Shown here: positions 32,930-46,822 of the stretch, piece by piece
Numbering within the stretch: position 1 is the stretch's first letter
How the letters are laid out: each line of letters opens with the position of its first letter
From: Kluyvera genomosp. 3
GTDB lineage: Bacteria > Pseudomonadota > Gammaproteobacteria > Enterobacterales > Enterobacteriaceae
Direction: 5' to 3'
Length of the DNA stretch: 64,000 nucleotides
Assembly (NCBI GenBank): GCA_002211745.1
Contig: CP022114.1
Location: forward strand, 1,488,001 to 1,552,000
Position numbers and translations under genes: made by a program
The notes under the pieces: model-generated
What the model saw: only the letters and a program-made list of their open reading frames with translations
Databases searched by the model: none
What the model was told of the DNA's origin: nothing

Positions 32930-34759
32930 GTGAACGGTGAACTGATTTGGGTGCTGTGTCTGCTTGCAATTGCGGTGGTGCTTTTCGCCACCGGCAAGGT
33001 GCGCATGGATGCGATCGCGCTGGGCATCATTGTGGCCTTTGTGCTCAGCGGCACGCTGACCCTAAGCGAAGCTTTTTCTGGCTTCAGCGACCCTAACGTG
33101 ATTTTGATTGCCGCGCTGTTTATTATCGGCGACGGCCTCGTGCGTACCGGTGTGGCGACCAACATGGGCTCCTGGCTGGTACAGGTGGCGGGAAACAGCG
33201 AAACCAAAATGCTGGTATTCCTGATGTTAACCGTCGCCGGGTTGGGGGCGTTTATGAGCTCGACCGGCGTCGTCGCTATCTTTATCCCGGTGGTACTTAG
33301 CGTCTCGGCGCGCATGAATATTTCCCCTTCGCGTTTAATGATGCCGCTGAGCTTTGCCGGGCTTATCAGCGGTATGATGACGCTGGTGGCTACGCCGCCT
33401 AACCTGGTTATCAACAGTGAGCTTATTCGCGAGGGCTTGAGGGTTTCAGCTTCTTTAGCGTCACGCCAATTGGTCTGGTGGTGCTGGTCTTCGGCATCCT
33501 CTATATGCTGGTTATGCGCTTTTTACTGAAGGGCGATGATGGCAGCCAGCCGCGAGATAGCCGTAAACGCAGTACCTTCCGCGATCTGATTAAAGAATAT
33601 CACCTGACCGGCCGTGCCCGTCGTCTGGCGATTCGTCCCGGCTCGCCGATGATTGGCCAGCGTCTCGACGACATGAAGCTGCGCGAGCGCTATGGCGCCA
33701 ACATTATCGGGTGGAACGCTGGCGTCGTTTTCGCCGGGTGATTGTGAACGTTAACGGGGTGTCTGAGTTTCGCGCGCGCGACGTGCTGCTGATTGATATG
33801 TCCGCCGCTGAAATCGATCTGCGTCAGTTCTGTAGCGAGCAGATGCTTGAGCCGATGGTGCTGCGCGGCGAGTATTTCTCCGATCAGGCGCTGGACGTCG
33901 GATGGCGGAGGTGTCGCTGATTCCAGAGTCCGAGCTGATTGGTAAAACCATTCGTGAAATGGGCTTCCGTACACGTTACGGTCTGAACGTCGTCGGAATG
34001 AAACGCGATGGCGAGGCGCTGGATGGCTCGGTCGTGGATGAGTCACTGCAGTTGGGCGACATTGTGCTGGTGGTCGGCAACTGGAAGCAGATAAGCCAGC
34101 TGGCGCAGAATGGCCGCGATTTCGTGGTCCTCAATCTGCCGGTTGAAGTGAGCGATGCATCGCCGGCGCACAGCCAGGCGCCGCACGCCATCTTTTGCCT
34201 GGTGTTGATGGTCGCGCTGATGCTCACCGATGAAATTCCTAACCCCATTGCCGCGATTATCGCCTGTCTGCTGATGGGCAAATTCCGCTGTATCGATGCC
34301 CAGAGCGCCTATAAATCAATTCACTGGCCGAGCATTATCCTGATCGTCGGGATGATGCCGTTCGCGTTAGCGCTGCAAAAAACCGGCGGTGTCGATCTGG
34401 TGGTAAAAGGGCTGATGGACGTCGGCGGCGGGCAGGGGCCTTATCTGATGCTGGGCTGTCTGTTCGTCATGTGCGCGGCGATTGGTTTGTTTATCTCTAA
34501 TACGGCCACGGCGGTGCTGATGGCGCCGATTGCGCTGGCGACGGCAAAATCGATGGGAGTGTCGCCCTATCCGTTTGCGATGATCGTCGCGATGGCGGCC
34601 TCGGCGGCCTTTATGACGCCGGTGTCGTCACCGGTAAACACCCTGGTGCTGGGGCCCGGAAGATACAGCTTCAGCGACTTCGTCAAAATCGGCGTGCCGT
34701 TTACGGTGCTGGTGATGATCATCTGCGTGGTCCTGGTGCCGATTTTATTCCCGTTCTGA
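32930..34759 (+). CDS. yfbS: DASS/SLC13-type transporter YfbS with RCK_C domains
   Basis: About 611 residues with three breaks (GGG 33441-33443, GGG 33709-33711, GG 33900-33901). Two membrane blocks (~residues 1-190 and 400-610) flank two TrkA-C/RCK_C domains ([38 protein letters not shown]). [15 protein letters not shown] in the second block is the SLC13 signature. Transported ion or acid unknown. Confidence 0.9.
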
Positions 34760-34771
34760 TGAGCGGGATAG

Positions 34772-34810
34772 GTAGGCCGGATAGCGACGTAAACGTCTTA
34801 TCCGGCCTAC
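34772..34810 (+). repeat. REP-type palindrome downstream of yfbS
   Basis: TAGGCCGGATA (34773-34783) and TATCCGGCCTA (34799-34809) form an 11-bp stem around 15 bases, the common enterobacterial REP/PU arrangement, placed between convergent yfbS and yfbR. Confidence 0.85.
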
Positions 34811-34830
34811 AAACTCACCGTCGTCGGGGA

Positions 34831-35429
34831 TTAAAGCGGCGAGTCCTGGCTTATTTCATCCAGTGAAAGATGGAAGCTGGGTACGAACACCGCCATAAAG
34901 TAATCCATCTCTTCGCTGCGCCGTGAGGCCAGCGTTTTCTCCAGACGACCTTTCGCCAGCAGGAATTCGTTGTTACCGGCTGATAGCTCTTCCAGGCACT
35001 TCAGGTAGGCGCACAGGGCGTCTGCCTGCTTCACAATCGCTTTCTCTTCTTCGCTGCTTTGATGTTCGTCGACAAGCGGCGCAAAAATATCGCGCAGTTC
35101 GTCCGGTACCATCTCAATGAGCTTCTGCTGGGCGATTTTTTCTATCGCCTTGTACTCCTGGGCAATCTGAGAGTTGAAATACTTGACCGGGTCGGCAGAT
35201 CGCCGGTCAGCACTTCGGAAGCGTCGTGATACATCGCCAGCAGTGCAATACGCTCGGCGTTGAGCTGGCCGTTAAACTTGCGGTTTTTAATGGCGGCGAG
35301 CGCGTGAGCGACCATCGCGACCTGAAGGCTGTGTTCAGAGACGTTCTCGGTGCGCACGTTGCGCATCAGCGGCCAGCGGTTAATTAACTTCAGGCGGGAG
35401 AGGTGGGCAAAAAAATGACTCTGATTCAT
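34831..35429 (-). CDS. yfbR: 5'-deoxynucleotidase YfbR
   Basis: 199 residues with one break (GGG 35189-35191 on +). HD-domain phosphohydrolase specific for deoxyribonucleoside 5'-monophosphates in E. coli. Metal ligands appear in [15 protein letters not shown] and [15 protein letters not shown]-terminus EISQDSPL is as in E. coli. Downstream of alaA in the same direction, 88 bases away. Confidence 0.94.
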
Positions 35430-35517
35430 AACAACCCTTACTCAGTAGCTTTAGTAAAGGCATTGTGCGCAGAGATGGCCGCCGGATGCAAATGCCGGCG
35501 GCCAATTCAGATGATGA

Positions 35518-36734
35518 TTACAGCTGGTGATAGCCAGACAGGAAGCGACCAAAACGGGTGATGGCCATTTCCAGATCGTCCTCACGCGGCAGGGTGACGA
35601 TACGGACGTGATCCGGCCACGGCCAGTTAAAGGCAGTGCCCTGAACCAGCAGGACTTTTTCCTGTAACAGGAAGTCCAGCACCATGCGCTGATCGTCGTG
35701 AATATTGAAGCGTTTCGCGTCGATTTTCGGGAACATATACAGCGCGCCCTGTGGCTTGACACAGGAAACCCCAGGGATCTCGTTAATCAGCTCCCACGCG
35801 CGGTTACGCTGTTCGTACAGACGTCCGCCCGGCGTAATAAATTCACTGATACTCTGATAGCCGCCCAGTGCGGTCTGAATCGCGTGCTGCGCCGGAACGT
35901 TGGCGCACAGGCGCATCGAGGCCAGCATTTCCAGCCCTTCAATGTAGCCTTTCGCGTGTTTCTTCGGCCCGTTGAGCACCATCCAGCCCTGACGGAAACC
36001 GGCCACACGATAGGTCTTGGATAAACCGTTGAAGGTCACGGTCAGCAGATCCGGCGCCAGGGCGGCAATCGAGTGATGCTGCGCCGCATCATAGAGGATC
36101 TTGTCGTAGATTTCGTCGGCGAAGATGATCAGATTGTGCTCGCGGGCGATCTCCACGATCTCCATCAGCAGCTCTTTTGAGTATACCGCGCCGGTAGGGT
36201 TGTTCGGGTTGATGATCACGATGCCACGCGTGCGTGGGGTAATTTTCGCGCGGATATCGTCGAGGTCCGGGAACCAGCCGGCGGACTCATCGCACAGATA
36301 GTGCACCGCATTACCGCTGGATAATGACACTGCCGCCGTCCACAGCGGATAGTCCGGAGCCGGTACCAGTATTTCGTCGCCGCTATTGAGCAGGGCCTGC
36401 ATGGCCTGCACGATAAGCTCGGAAACGCCGTTGCCAATGTAAATGTCTTCTACCGTGACGTCACGCATACCGCGCGCCTGGTAGTGCTGCATAATGGCCT
36501 TACGCGCGGAATAGAGACCTTTGGAGTCGCAATAACCCTGCGCCGTCGGCAGGTTGCGGATCACGTCGACCAGAATTTCATCCGGCGCGTCAAACCCGAA
36601 AGGCGCCGGGTTGCCGATATTCAGTTTAAGAACTTTGTTGCCTTCTTCTTCAAGGCGTTTGGCCTCTTTGAGTACCGGGCCGCGAATGTCGTAACAAACG
36701 TTGTCTAATTTTCTGGATTTTTCGATGGGGACAT
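35518..36734 (-). CDS. alaA: Glutamate-pyruvate aminotransferase AlaA
   Basis: 405 residues with one break only a few codons after the ATG at 36734 (GGGG 36727-36730 on +); the restored start reads MSPIEKSRKLDNVCYDIRG. Fold-I PLP enzyme making alanine. NPNNPTGAVYSKE, ADEIYDKILYD and the PLP lysine in NGLSKTYRVAGFRQGW are present. An automated call would start at an internal GTG (36564) and lose 56 residues. Confidence 0.95.
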
Positions 36735-38581
<1,847 letters not shown>

Positions 38582-38616
38582 CATTCCGGTTGAAAAGTGG
38601 TAACAAAATGTAAGTG

Positions 38617-38664
38617 CAAAAAAGAATCGTAGACGATAAAAAACGAGTTTGCGGTTCTTTTTTT
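38617..38664 (+). terminator. Terminator after lrhA
   Basis: Stem GCAAAAAAGAA / TTCTTTTTTTG with a ~24-base partly paired loop and a seven-T tract, 36 bases beyond the lrhA stop. Confidence 0.7.
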
Positions 38665-39070
38665 GTGCTTTTGCGATACCGAAGAAAAAATGAATCTAAT
38701 AATGTGATAATAATCATGTAATTAGAAATATTTCATCCATCAATTCCCCTTCACCAAACGCGATGTCATATCACCTGCTAATGTTAAAAAAACGGATAGA
38801 TTGTTGCCGTTTTACAGGGCGAATTAACAAAAGCGTGTCTTAGATCAAGAAAATACCTCTCTTTGGGGGATGAATCATCAGAAAATCCTGTCAAAATAGA
38901 GGGTAATTCCGGTTAATGCTACAATACGGACACGATTCAACAACAGGTAAACCGTAAGGTCTTCTGAAGCGAATCGAATCAAAGGGCACGTAATGTTAAT
39001 GAAATGCCTTTGATGTAAATTAATGTGAGGAAACTTTTGTTAAAGTTGACAAAAGGTTATAGAAAGGAGT

Positions 39071-39127
39071 AAAAAACCTCAACATTTTGCGGTCTACGTT
39101 TCCAATTGGGCTGTTTGTAGGTTTTTT
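39071..39127 (+). other. Long-range hairpin with T-tract in the nuo leader
   Basis: AAAAAACCT (39071-39079) pairs perfectly with AGGTTTTTT (39119-39127), extended by partly complementary AACA/TGTT. It resembles a terminator or attenuator stem about 80 bases before nuoA, but with a ~39-base loop. Confidence 0.45.
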
Positions 39128-39209
39128 AATCCTCCCATGAATCGATGTAGCGTCCATCTGCCGGTAAGAGCAGAGCAGGTCGTGCTACTTATTTGGTAAA
39201 GCTTTGCGT

Positions 39210-39649
39210 ATGTCAACATCCACTGAAATCATCGCTCATCACTGGGCATTCGCTATCTTTCTGATCATTGCCATTGGCCTGTGTTGCCTGATGTTAATCG
39301 GCGGCTGGTACCTTGGCGGTCGCGCGCGCGCGCGAAGCAAAAACACCCGTTTGAATCGGGTATCGACTCCGTTGGCTCCGCACGTTTGCGCCTGTCGGCC
39401 AAGTTTTATCTGGTCGCGATGTTCTTCGTCATCTTCGACGTGGAAGCGCTCTACCTGTACGCCTGGTCAACGTCCATCCGTGAAAGCGGCTGGGTTGGCT
39501 TTATCGAAGCCGCCATTTTCATATTTGTGCTGCTCGCCGGCCTGGTTTACCTCGTTCGCATTGGCGCGCTGGATTGGACGCCAGCACGTTCTCGCCGCAC
39601 GCTGGTTAACCCAGAAACCGACAGCGTCACTAACCGTAATACGCAGTAA
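39210..39649 (+). CDS. nuoA: NADH-quinone oxidoreductase subunit A
   Basis: About 146 residues, one lost C (CCC 39347-39349). Small membrane subunit of complex I with three spans; [16 protein letters not shown] is the conserved quinone-site-proximal loop after correction. ATG 39210 has GGTAAAG 8 bases upstream; an in-frame TTG at 39204 aligns with the E. coli first Met but is too close to that site. First gene of the nuo operon. Confidence 0.94.
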
Positions 39650-39664
39650 AAGCGAGGCAATAAG

Positions 39665-40336
39665 ATGGATTATACGCTCACCCGCATAGATCCTAACGGT
39701 GAGAACGACCGTTACCCTCTGCAAAAGCAGGAGATTGTCACCGATCCCCTGGAGCAAGAGGTGAACAAAAGCGTGTATATGGGGAAACTCGAACACGCGA
39801 TGCACGATATGGTCAACTGGGTCGTAAGAACTCAATTTGGCCATACAACTTCGGCCTTTCTTGCTGCTACGTTGAAATGGTGACGTCATTCACTGCGGTG
39901 CATGACGTTGCGCGTTTTGGTGCGGAAGTTCTGCGTGCCTCCCCGCGTCAGGCAGACCTGATGGTGGTGGCGGGAACCTGTTTCACCAAAATGGCCCGGT
40001 AATTCAGCGCCTGTATGACCAGATGCTGGAGCCAAAATGGGTTATCTCGATGGGTGCCTGCGCCAACTCCGGCGGCATGTACGACATCTACTCCGTGGTG
40101 CAGGGCGTCGATAAGTTTATTCCTGTCGATGTGTATATCCCTGGCTGCCCACCCGTCCGGAAGCCTACATGCAGGCGCTGATGCTGCTGCAGGAATCGAT
40201 TGGTAAAGAGCGTCGCCCGCTGTCATGGGTGGTTGGCGATCAGGGCGTTTACCGCGCCAATATGCAGTCGGAACGCGAGCGTAAACGCGGCGAACGCATT
40301 GCAGTGACCAATCTGCGCACGCCTGACGAGATTTAA
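39665..40336 (+). CDS. nuoB: NADH-quinone oxidoreductase subunit B
   Basis: About 224 residues with three breaks (GGG 39829-39831, CCC ~39995, CCC ~40152). Carries cluster N2, the last Fe-S centre before quinone: [17 protein letters not shown] and PGCPPRPEA supply the cysteines, all restored by adding one G or C. Located 15 bases after nuoA. Confidence 0.94.
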
Positions 40337-40427
40337 TTTGCGCCTGCGGGCGGTGGCATTTTGACTTCGCAAATCAACATACAACAGCGCGAAGGCCACT
40401 CCCGGCAGTCACCACGGACCTTTTGCA

Positions 40428-42230
40428 ATGGTGAACAATATGACCGATTTAACCGCGCAAGAAGCGGCCGCATGGCAAACCCGCGATCACCTTGATGATC
40501 CGGTCATCGGCGAACTGCGCAACCGTTTTGGGCCGGATGCATTTACCGTTCAGGCCACCCGCACCGGGTTCCTGTCGTTTGGGTTAAGCGTGAACAGCTG
40601 CTGGAAATTGTCGATTTCCTGAAGAAGTTGCCGAAACCTTACGTCATGCTGTTCGACCTGCACGGTATGGACGAACGCCTGCGTACTCACCGCGACGGTT
40701 TACCGGCCGCGGATTTTTCCGTTTTCTACCACCTGATCTCCATCGACCGCAACCGCGACATCATGCTCAAGGTGGCGCTGTCTGAAAACGATCTGAACAT
40801 ACCGACGCTGACCAAACTTTTCCCGAACGCCAACTGGTATGAGCGTGAAACCTGGGAAATGTTCGGCATCACCTTTAACGGCCACCCGAACCTGCGTCGC
40901 ATCATGATGCCGCCGACCTGGGAAGGCCACCCGCTGCGTAAAGACTACCCGGCGCGCGCCACTGAATTCGATCCGTTTGAGCTGACTAAAGCCAAGCAGG
41001 ATCTGGAAATGGAAGCGCTGACCTTCAAACCGGAAGAGTGGGGGATGAAGCGTGGACCGAAAACGAGGACTTTATGTTCCTTAACCTCGGCCCAAACCAC
41101 CCGTCTGCGCACGGTGCATTCCGTATTATTCTGCAGCTTGATGGTGAAGAGATTGTCGACTGTGTACCGGACATCGGCTACCACCACCGTGGCGCTGAGA
41201 AGATGGGCGAGCGTCAGTCCTGGCACAGCTACATTCCGTACACCGACCGTATCGAGTACCTCGGCGGCTGCGTGAACGAAATGCCGTACGTGCTGGCGGT
41301 TGAGAAACTGGCGGGGATTACCGTGCCGGATCGCGTCAACGTGATTCGCGTGATGCTCTCTGAACTGTTCCGCATCAACAGCCACCTGCTGTACATCTCA
41401 ACGTTCATTCAGGACGTCGGCGCGATGACCCGGTGTTCTTCGCCTTTACCGACCGCCAGAAAATCTATGACCTGGTGGAAGCGATTACCGGTTTCCGTAT
41501 GCACCCGGCTTGGTTCCGTATCGGCGGCGTCGCGCACGACCTGCCGCGCGGCTGGGATCGCCTGCTGCGTGAATTCCTTGAGTGGATGCCGAAGCGTCTT
41601 GATTCCTACGAGAAAGCCGCGCTGCGTAACACCATTCTGAAAGGCCGCTCCGTCGGCGTTGCCGCCTATACCGCCAAAGAAGCGCTGGAGTGGGGCACTA
41701 CCGGTGCTGGCCTGCGTGCAACCGGTATCGGCTTCGACGTGCGTAAATGGCGTCCGTACTCTGGTTACGAAAACTTCGACTTCGAAATCCCGACCGGCGG
41801 TGGCGTTTCTGACTGCTACACCCGCGTGATGCTGAAAGTGGAAGAGCTTCGCCAGAGCCTGCGTATTCTTCAGCAGTGCCTCGACAATATGCCGGAAGGG
41901 CCGTTCAAGGCGGATCATCCGCTGACCACGCCGCCGCCGAAAGAGCGCACGCTGCAACACATCGAAACCCTGATTACCCACTTCCTGCAGGTTTCCTGGG
42001 GCCCGGTGATGCCGGCGCAGGAATCTTTCCAGATGGTGGAAGCCACCAAGGGTATCAACAGTTACTACCTGACCAGCGACGGCAGCACCATGAGCTATCG
42101 TACCCGAATCCGTACCCCGAGCTATGCGCACCTGCAGCAGATTCCGGCGGCGATTCGCGGCAGCCTGGTATCCGACCTGATCGTCTATCTGGGTAGTATC
42201 GATTTTGTTATGTCAGACGTGGACCGCTAA
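40428..42230 (+). CDS. nuoC: NADH-quinone oxidoreductase fused subunit C/D
   Basis: About 601 residues with three breaks (GGG ~40566, GG 41054-41055, CCC 41429-41431). Fused NuoCD as in E. coli: residues ~1-190 are the 30-kDa C domain ([17 protein letters not shown]) and the rest the 49-kDa D domain ([15 protein letters not shown], quinone site; ending FVMSDVDR). Peripheral arm, forms the quinone cavity with NuoB. Confidence 0.95.
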
Positions 42231-42232
42231 TT

Positions 42233-42732
42233 ATGCACGAGAATCAACAACCACAAACCGAGGCTTTTGAGCTGAGTGCGGCAGAGCGTGAAGCTATTGA
42301 GCACGAGAAGCACCACTACGAAGACCCGCGTGCGGCGTCCATTGAAGCGCTGAAAATCGTTCAGAAGCAGCGCGGCTGGGTACCGGACGGCGCGATTTAC
42401 GCTATCGCTGATGTGCTGGGTATCCCGGCAAGCGACGTAGAAGGCGTCGCGACCTTCTATAGCCAGATTTTCCGCCAGCCGGTGGGCGCCACGTTATTCG
42501 CTACTGCGACAGCGTGGTGTGCCACATTACGGGTTATCAGGGTATTCAGGCCGCCATTGAGAAGAAGCTGAACATCAAACCGGGTCAAACCACCTTTGAT
42601 GGCCGTTTCACTCTGCTGCCGACCTGCTGCCTGGGCAACTGCGACAAGGGGCCGACCATGATGATTGATGAGGATACTCACAGCCATCTGACGCCGGAAG
42701 CCATTCCTGACCTACTGGAGCAGTATAAATAA
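42233..42732 (+). CDS. nuoE: NADH-quinone oxidoreductase subunit E
   Basis: About 166 residues, one lost G (GGG 42484-42486). Thioredoxin-like subunit holding [2Fe-2S] cluster N1a; ligands in [10 protein letters not shown] and [13 protein letters not shown]. Starts 2 bases after nuoC and its stop overlaps nuoF by one base. Confidence 0.95.
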
Positions 42733-44066
42733 TGAAAAATATTATTCTGACTCCCGAAACCCATCCGCTGACCTGGCGTCTTCGCGACGACAAGCAGCCG
42801 GTGTGGCTGGAAGAGTATCAGGCGAAAAACGGTTATGCCGGCGCGCGTAAAGCGCTCGGCGGCATGGCGCCGGACGAAATCGTCAACCAGGTCAAAGACG
42901 CTGGCCTGAAAGGGCGCGGCGGCGCGGGCTTTTCTACCGGCCTGAAGTGGAGCCTGATGCCGAAAGACGAATCCATGAACATCCGTTACCTGCTGTGTAA
43001 CGCCGATGAAATGGAGCCGGGCACCTATAAAGACCGCCTGCTGATGGAACAGCTGCCGCACCTGCTGGTGGAAGGCATGCTGATTTCCGCGTTCGCCCTG
43101 AAGGCGTACCGCGGCTACATCTTCCTGCGCGGCGAATATATTGAAGCGGCACAGCATCTGCGTCGCGCGATTGCCGAAGCGACCGAAGCGGGGCTGCTTG
43201 GGAAAAATATCCTTGGCACCGGTTTTGATTTTGAGCTGTTCGTGCACACCGGGCAGGGCGCTACATCTGCGGCGAAGAAACGGCGCTGATTAACTCCCTG
43301 GAAGGCCGTCGTGCTAACCCGCGCTCCAAGCCGCCGTTCCCGGCGAGCTCCGGCGTGTGGGGTAAACCCACCTGCGTCAACAACGTGGAAACGCTGTGTA
43401 ACGTCCCGGCGATTCTGGCGAACGGCGTCGAGTGGTACCAGAACATCTCGAAGAGCAAAGATGCGGGTACCAAGCTGATGGGCTTCTCTGGCCGCGTGAA
43501 AAACCCGGGCCTGTGGGAGCTGCCGTTTGGCACCACTGCGCGTGAAATCCTTGAAGACTACGCTGGCGGCATGCGTGATGGCCTGAAATTCAAGGCCTGG
43601 CAGCCGGGCGGCGCGGGCACTGACTTCCTGACCGAAGCGCACCTTGATCTGCCGATGGAATTTGAAAGCATCGGTAAAGCGGGCAGCCGTCTGGGTACGG
43701 CGCTGGCGATGGCCGTCGACCACGAGATTGGCATGGTATCGCTGGTGCGTAACCTGGAAGAGTTCTTCGCCCGCGAGTCGTGCGGCTGGTGTACGCCGTG
43801 CCGCGACGGTCTGCCGTGGAGCGTGAAAATTCTGCGCGCCCTTGAAAAGGGTGAAGGCCAACCGGGCGATATCGAGACACTTGAGCAACTGTGTCGATTC
43901 TTAGGCCGGGGAAAACCTTCTGCGCGCATGCGCCTGGCGCGGTTGAACCGCTGCAGAGCGCCATTAAATATTTCCGCGACGAATTCGAGGCAGGCATTAA
44001 GCAGCAGTTCAGCAACACTCATGCAATTCATGGATTCAGCCGAACCTGCTTAAGACGCGCTGGTAA
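42732..44066 (+). CDS. nuoF: NADH-quinone oxidoreductase subunit F (NADH/FMN site)
   Basis: About 445 residues with three breaks (GGG 43256-43258, ~43904, ~44031). [13 protein letters not shown] binds [19 protein letters not shown] plus a later LEQLCRFLG supply the [4Fe-4S] N3 cysteines. Correction gives [11 protein letters not shown] at the first site and the E. coli-like end [10 protein letters not shown] at 44064-44066. NADH dehydrogenase module. Confidence 0.95.
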
Positions 44067-44098
44067 TCTAAAGATTTATTTATTTTGGAAGCACGCTA

Positions 44099-46822
44099 AT
44101 GGCTACGATTCATGTAGACGGCAAAGAATACGAGGTTAATGGAGCGGACAACCTGCTACAGGCATGTCTCTCTATGGGCCTTGATATTCCATACTTTTGC
44201 TGGCACCCGGCGCTTGGGAGCGTCGGTGCTTGCCGCCAGTGTGCGGTGAAGCAATATCAGAACGCGGAAGACACGCGTGGACGCCTGGTGATGTCCTGTA
44301 TGACTCCGGCATCCGACGGCACCTTTATTTCTATCGACGACGCAGAAGCGAAGCAGTTCCGCGAGAGCGTGGTGGAGTGGCTCATGACCAACCACCCGCA
44401 CGATTGCCCGGTCTGTGAAGAAGGCGGCAACTGCCACCTTCAGGATATGACCGTGATGACCGGCCATAGCTTCCGTCGCTATCGCTTTACTAAACGTACC
44501 CACCGTAATCAGGACCTGGGGCCGTTCATCTCTCACGAAATGAACCGCTGCATCGCCTGCTACCGCTGCGTGCGTTACTACAAAGACTACGCTGACGGCA
44601 CCGATCTCGGTGTGTACGGCGCGCACGATAACGTCTACTTCGGCCGTCCTGAAGACGGTACCCTGGAAAGCGAATTCTCCGGTAACCTGGTCGAAATTTG
44701 CCCGACCGGCGTGTTTACCGACAAAACGCATTCCGAGCGCTACAACCGTAAGTGGGATATGCAGTTTGCGCCAAGCATCTGCCAGCAATGTTCGCTGGGC
44801 TGTAACACCAGCCCGGGTGAACGTTACGGCGAACTGCGTCGTATCGAAAACCGTTACAACGGTACCGTAAACCACTACTTCCTCTGCGACCGCGGTCGTT
44901 TCGGCTATGGCTATGTGAACCTGAAAGACCGTCCGCGTCAGCCGGTTCAGCGCCGTGGCGATGACCTGATCGCGCTGAACGCCGAACAGGCGATGCAGGG
45001 CGCGGCAGATATTCTGCGCCAGTCTAAGAAAGTGATCGGTATCGGTTCCCCGCGCGCCAGCATCGAAAGTAACTTCGCGCTGCGCGAGCTGGTTGGGGCG
45101 GAAAACTTCTATACCGGTATCGCCGAGGGCGAGCAGGAACGTCTGCAACTGGTACTGAAAGTGCTGCGTGAAGGCGGTATTCATACCCAGCGCTGCGCGA
45201 AATTGAATCCTATGATGCGGTGCTGGTGTTGGGTGAAGACCTGACGCAAACCGGCGCTCGCGCGGCTCTGGCGGTACGTCAGGCGGTGAAAGGCAAAGCG
45301 CGTGAAATGGCGGCGGCGCAGAAAGTGGCTGACTGGCAGATTGCGGCGATCCTCAACATCGGCCAGCGCGCGAAGCATCCGCTGTTTGTCACCAACGTCG
45401 ACGATACCCGTCTTGACGACATCGCGGCGTGGACTTACCGCGCGCCGGTGGAAGATCAGGCACGCCTTGGTTTTGCTATCGCGCATGCGCTGGACAATAG
45501 CGCGCCGGCCGTTGAAGGCCTGGATCGCGACCTGCAAAACAAGATCGATGTGATCGTCCAGGCGCTGGCCGGGCGAAGAAACCGCTGATCGTTTCCGGCA
45601 CCAACGCCGGTAGCGCGGAGATTATTCAGGCGGCTGCCAACGTGGCGAAAGCGCTGAAGGCCGTGGCGCCGACGTTGGCGTAACCATGATCGCACGTGCG
45701 GTGAACAGTATCGGTTTGGGCATGATTGGCGGCGGTTCTCTGGAAGCGGCGTTAAGCGAGCTGGAATCCGGCGCGGCTGACGCGGTCGTGGTGCTGGAAA
45801 ACGACCTGCATCGCCACGCTTCTGCGGCACGCGTTGACGCCGCGCTCGCCAAAGCGCCGCTGGTGATGGTGATTGACCATCAGCGTACCGCGATTATGGA
45901 TAAAGCGCATCTGGTCCTCTCTGCGGCAAGCTTCGCAGAAAGCGACGGTACGGTTATCAACAACGAAGGCCGCGCACAGCGCTTCTTCCAGGTGTATGAC
46001 CCGGCGTACTACGACAGCAACACCGTGATGCTCGAAAGCTGGCGCTGGCTGCACTCGCTGCACAGCACCGTGCAGAGCCGTGAAGTGGACTGGACGCAGC
46101 TCGATCACGTTATTGATGCGGCCATCGAGAAGCTGCCGCAGCTGGCGGGCATTAAAAATGCCGCGCCGGACGCCAGCTTCCGTATCCGCGGTCAGAAACT
46201 GTCGCGTGAACCGCACCGCTACAGCGGTCGTACGGCGATGCGCGCCAACATCAGCGTGCACGAGCCGCGTCAGCCGCAGGATAAAGACACCATGTTTGCC
46301 TTCTCGATGGAAGGGAACAACCAGCCGTCAGCGCCGCGTTCGCAAATCCCGTTCGCCTGGGCGCCGGGCTGGAACTCCCCGCAGGCATGGAACAAGTTCC
46401 AGGCCGAAGTGGGCGGCAAACTGCGCCACGGCGATCCGGGCGTGCGTTTGATTGAAGCATCGGAAAGCGGTCTGGAATTCTTTACCACCGTTCCGGCAAG
46501 CTTCCAGGCGCAGGAAGGCAACTGGCGTATTGCGCCGTACTACCATCTGTTCGGTAGCGACGAAATGTCCCAGCGCTCTCCGGTATTCCAGAGCCGTATG
46601 CCGCAGCCGTACATCAAGCTGAACCCGGCAGATGCCGCGAAGCTTGGCGTTAACGCGGGCGCGAATATCGCCTTTAGCTACGACGGCCAGACCATCGTTC
46701 TCCCGCTGCTCATCTCTGAAGGGCTGGCGGCAGGGCAGGTGGGCTTACCGATGGGCTTACCGGGCATTGCGCCGGTGCTGGCGGGTGCGCGCCTTGATAA
46801 TCTGCAGGAGGCAAAAGCATGA
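44099..46822 (+). CDS. nuoG: NADH-quinone oxidoreductase subunit G
   Basis: About 908 residues with three breaks (CCC 45186-45188, GGG 45571-45573, ~45660). N-terminal ferredoxin-like domain ([19 protein letters not shown]), then [15 protein letters not shown] (N5), [11 protein letters not shown] (N4) and [10 protein letters not shown] (the extra N7 cluster of bacteria), followed by the molybdopterin-oxidoreductase-like body. Stop overlaps the nuoH ATG. Confidence 0.95.

Larger units (their letters stand above)
38582..39209. other. 628-base lrhA-nuoA gap: lrhA terminator and nuo promoter/leader
   Basis: Holds the lrhA terminator (38617-38664), an imperfect inverted repeat ATCAAAGG.../CCTTTGAT around 38978-39014, and the long hairpin at 39071-39127. 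As in E. coli, the nuo operon has a long upstream region. No supported open frame. Confidence 0.55.

Noticed and set aside
39065-39140. Leader peptide before nuoA (TTG at 39087, ~17 codons, hydrophobic)
   Set aside because: The only SD-like AGGAG is about 15 bases away, the start codon is weak, and the frame is short enough to arise by chance.
39204-39209. TTG start for nuoA at 39204
   Set aside because: It aligns with the E. coli start, but the GGTAAAG site would be only 2 bases away; ATG 39210 has normal spacing.
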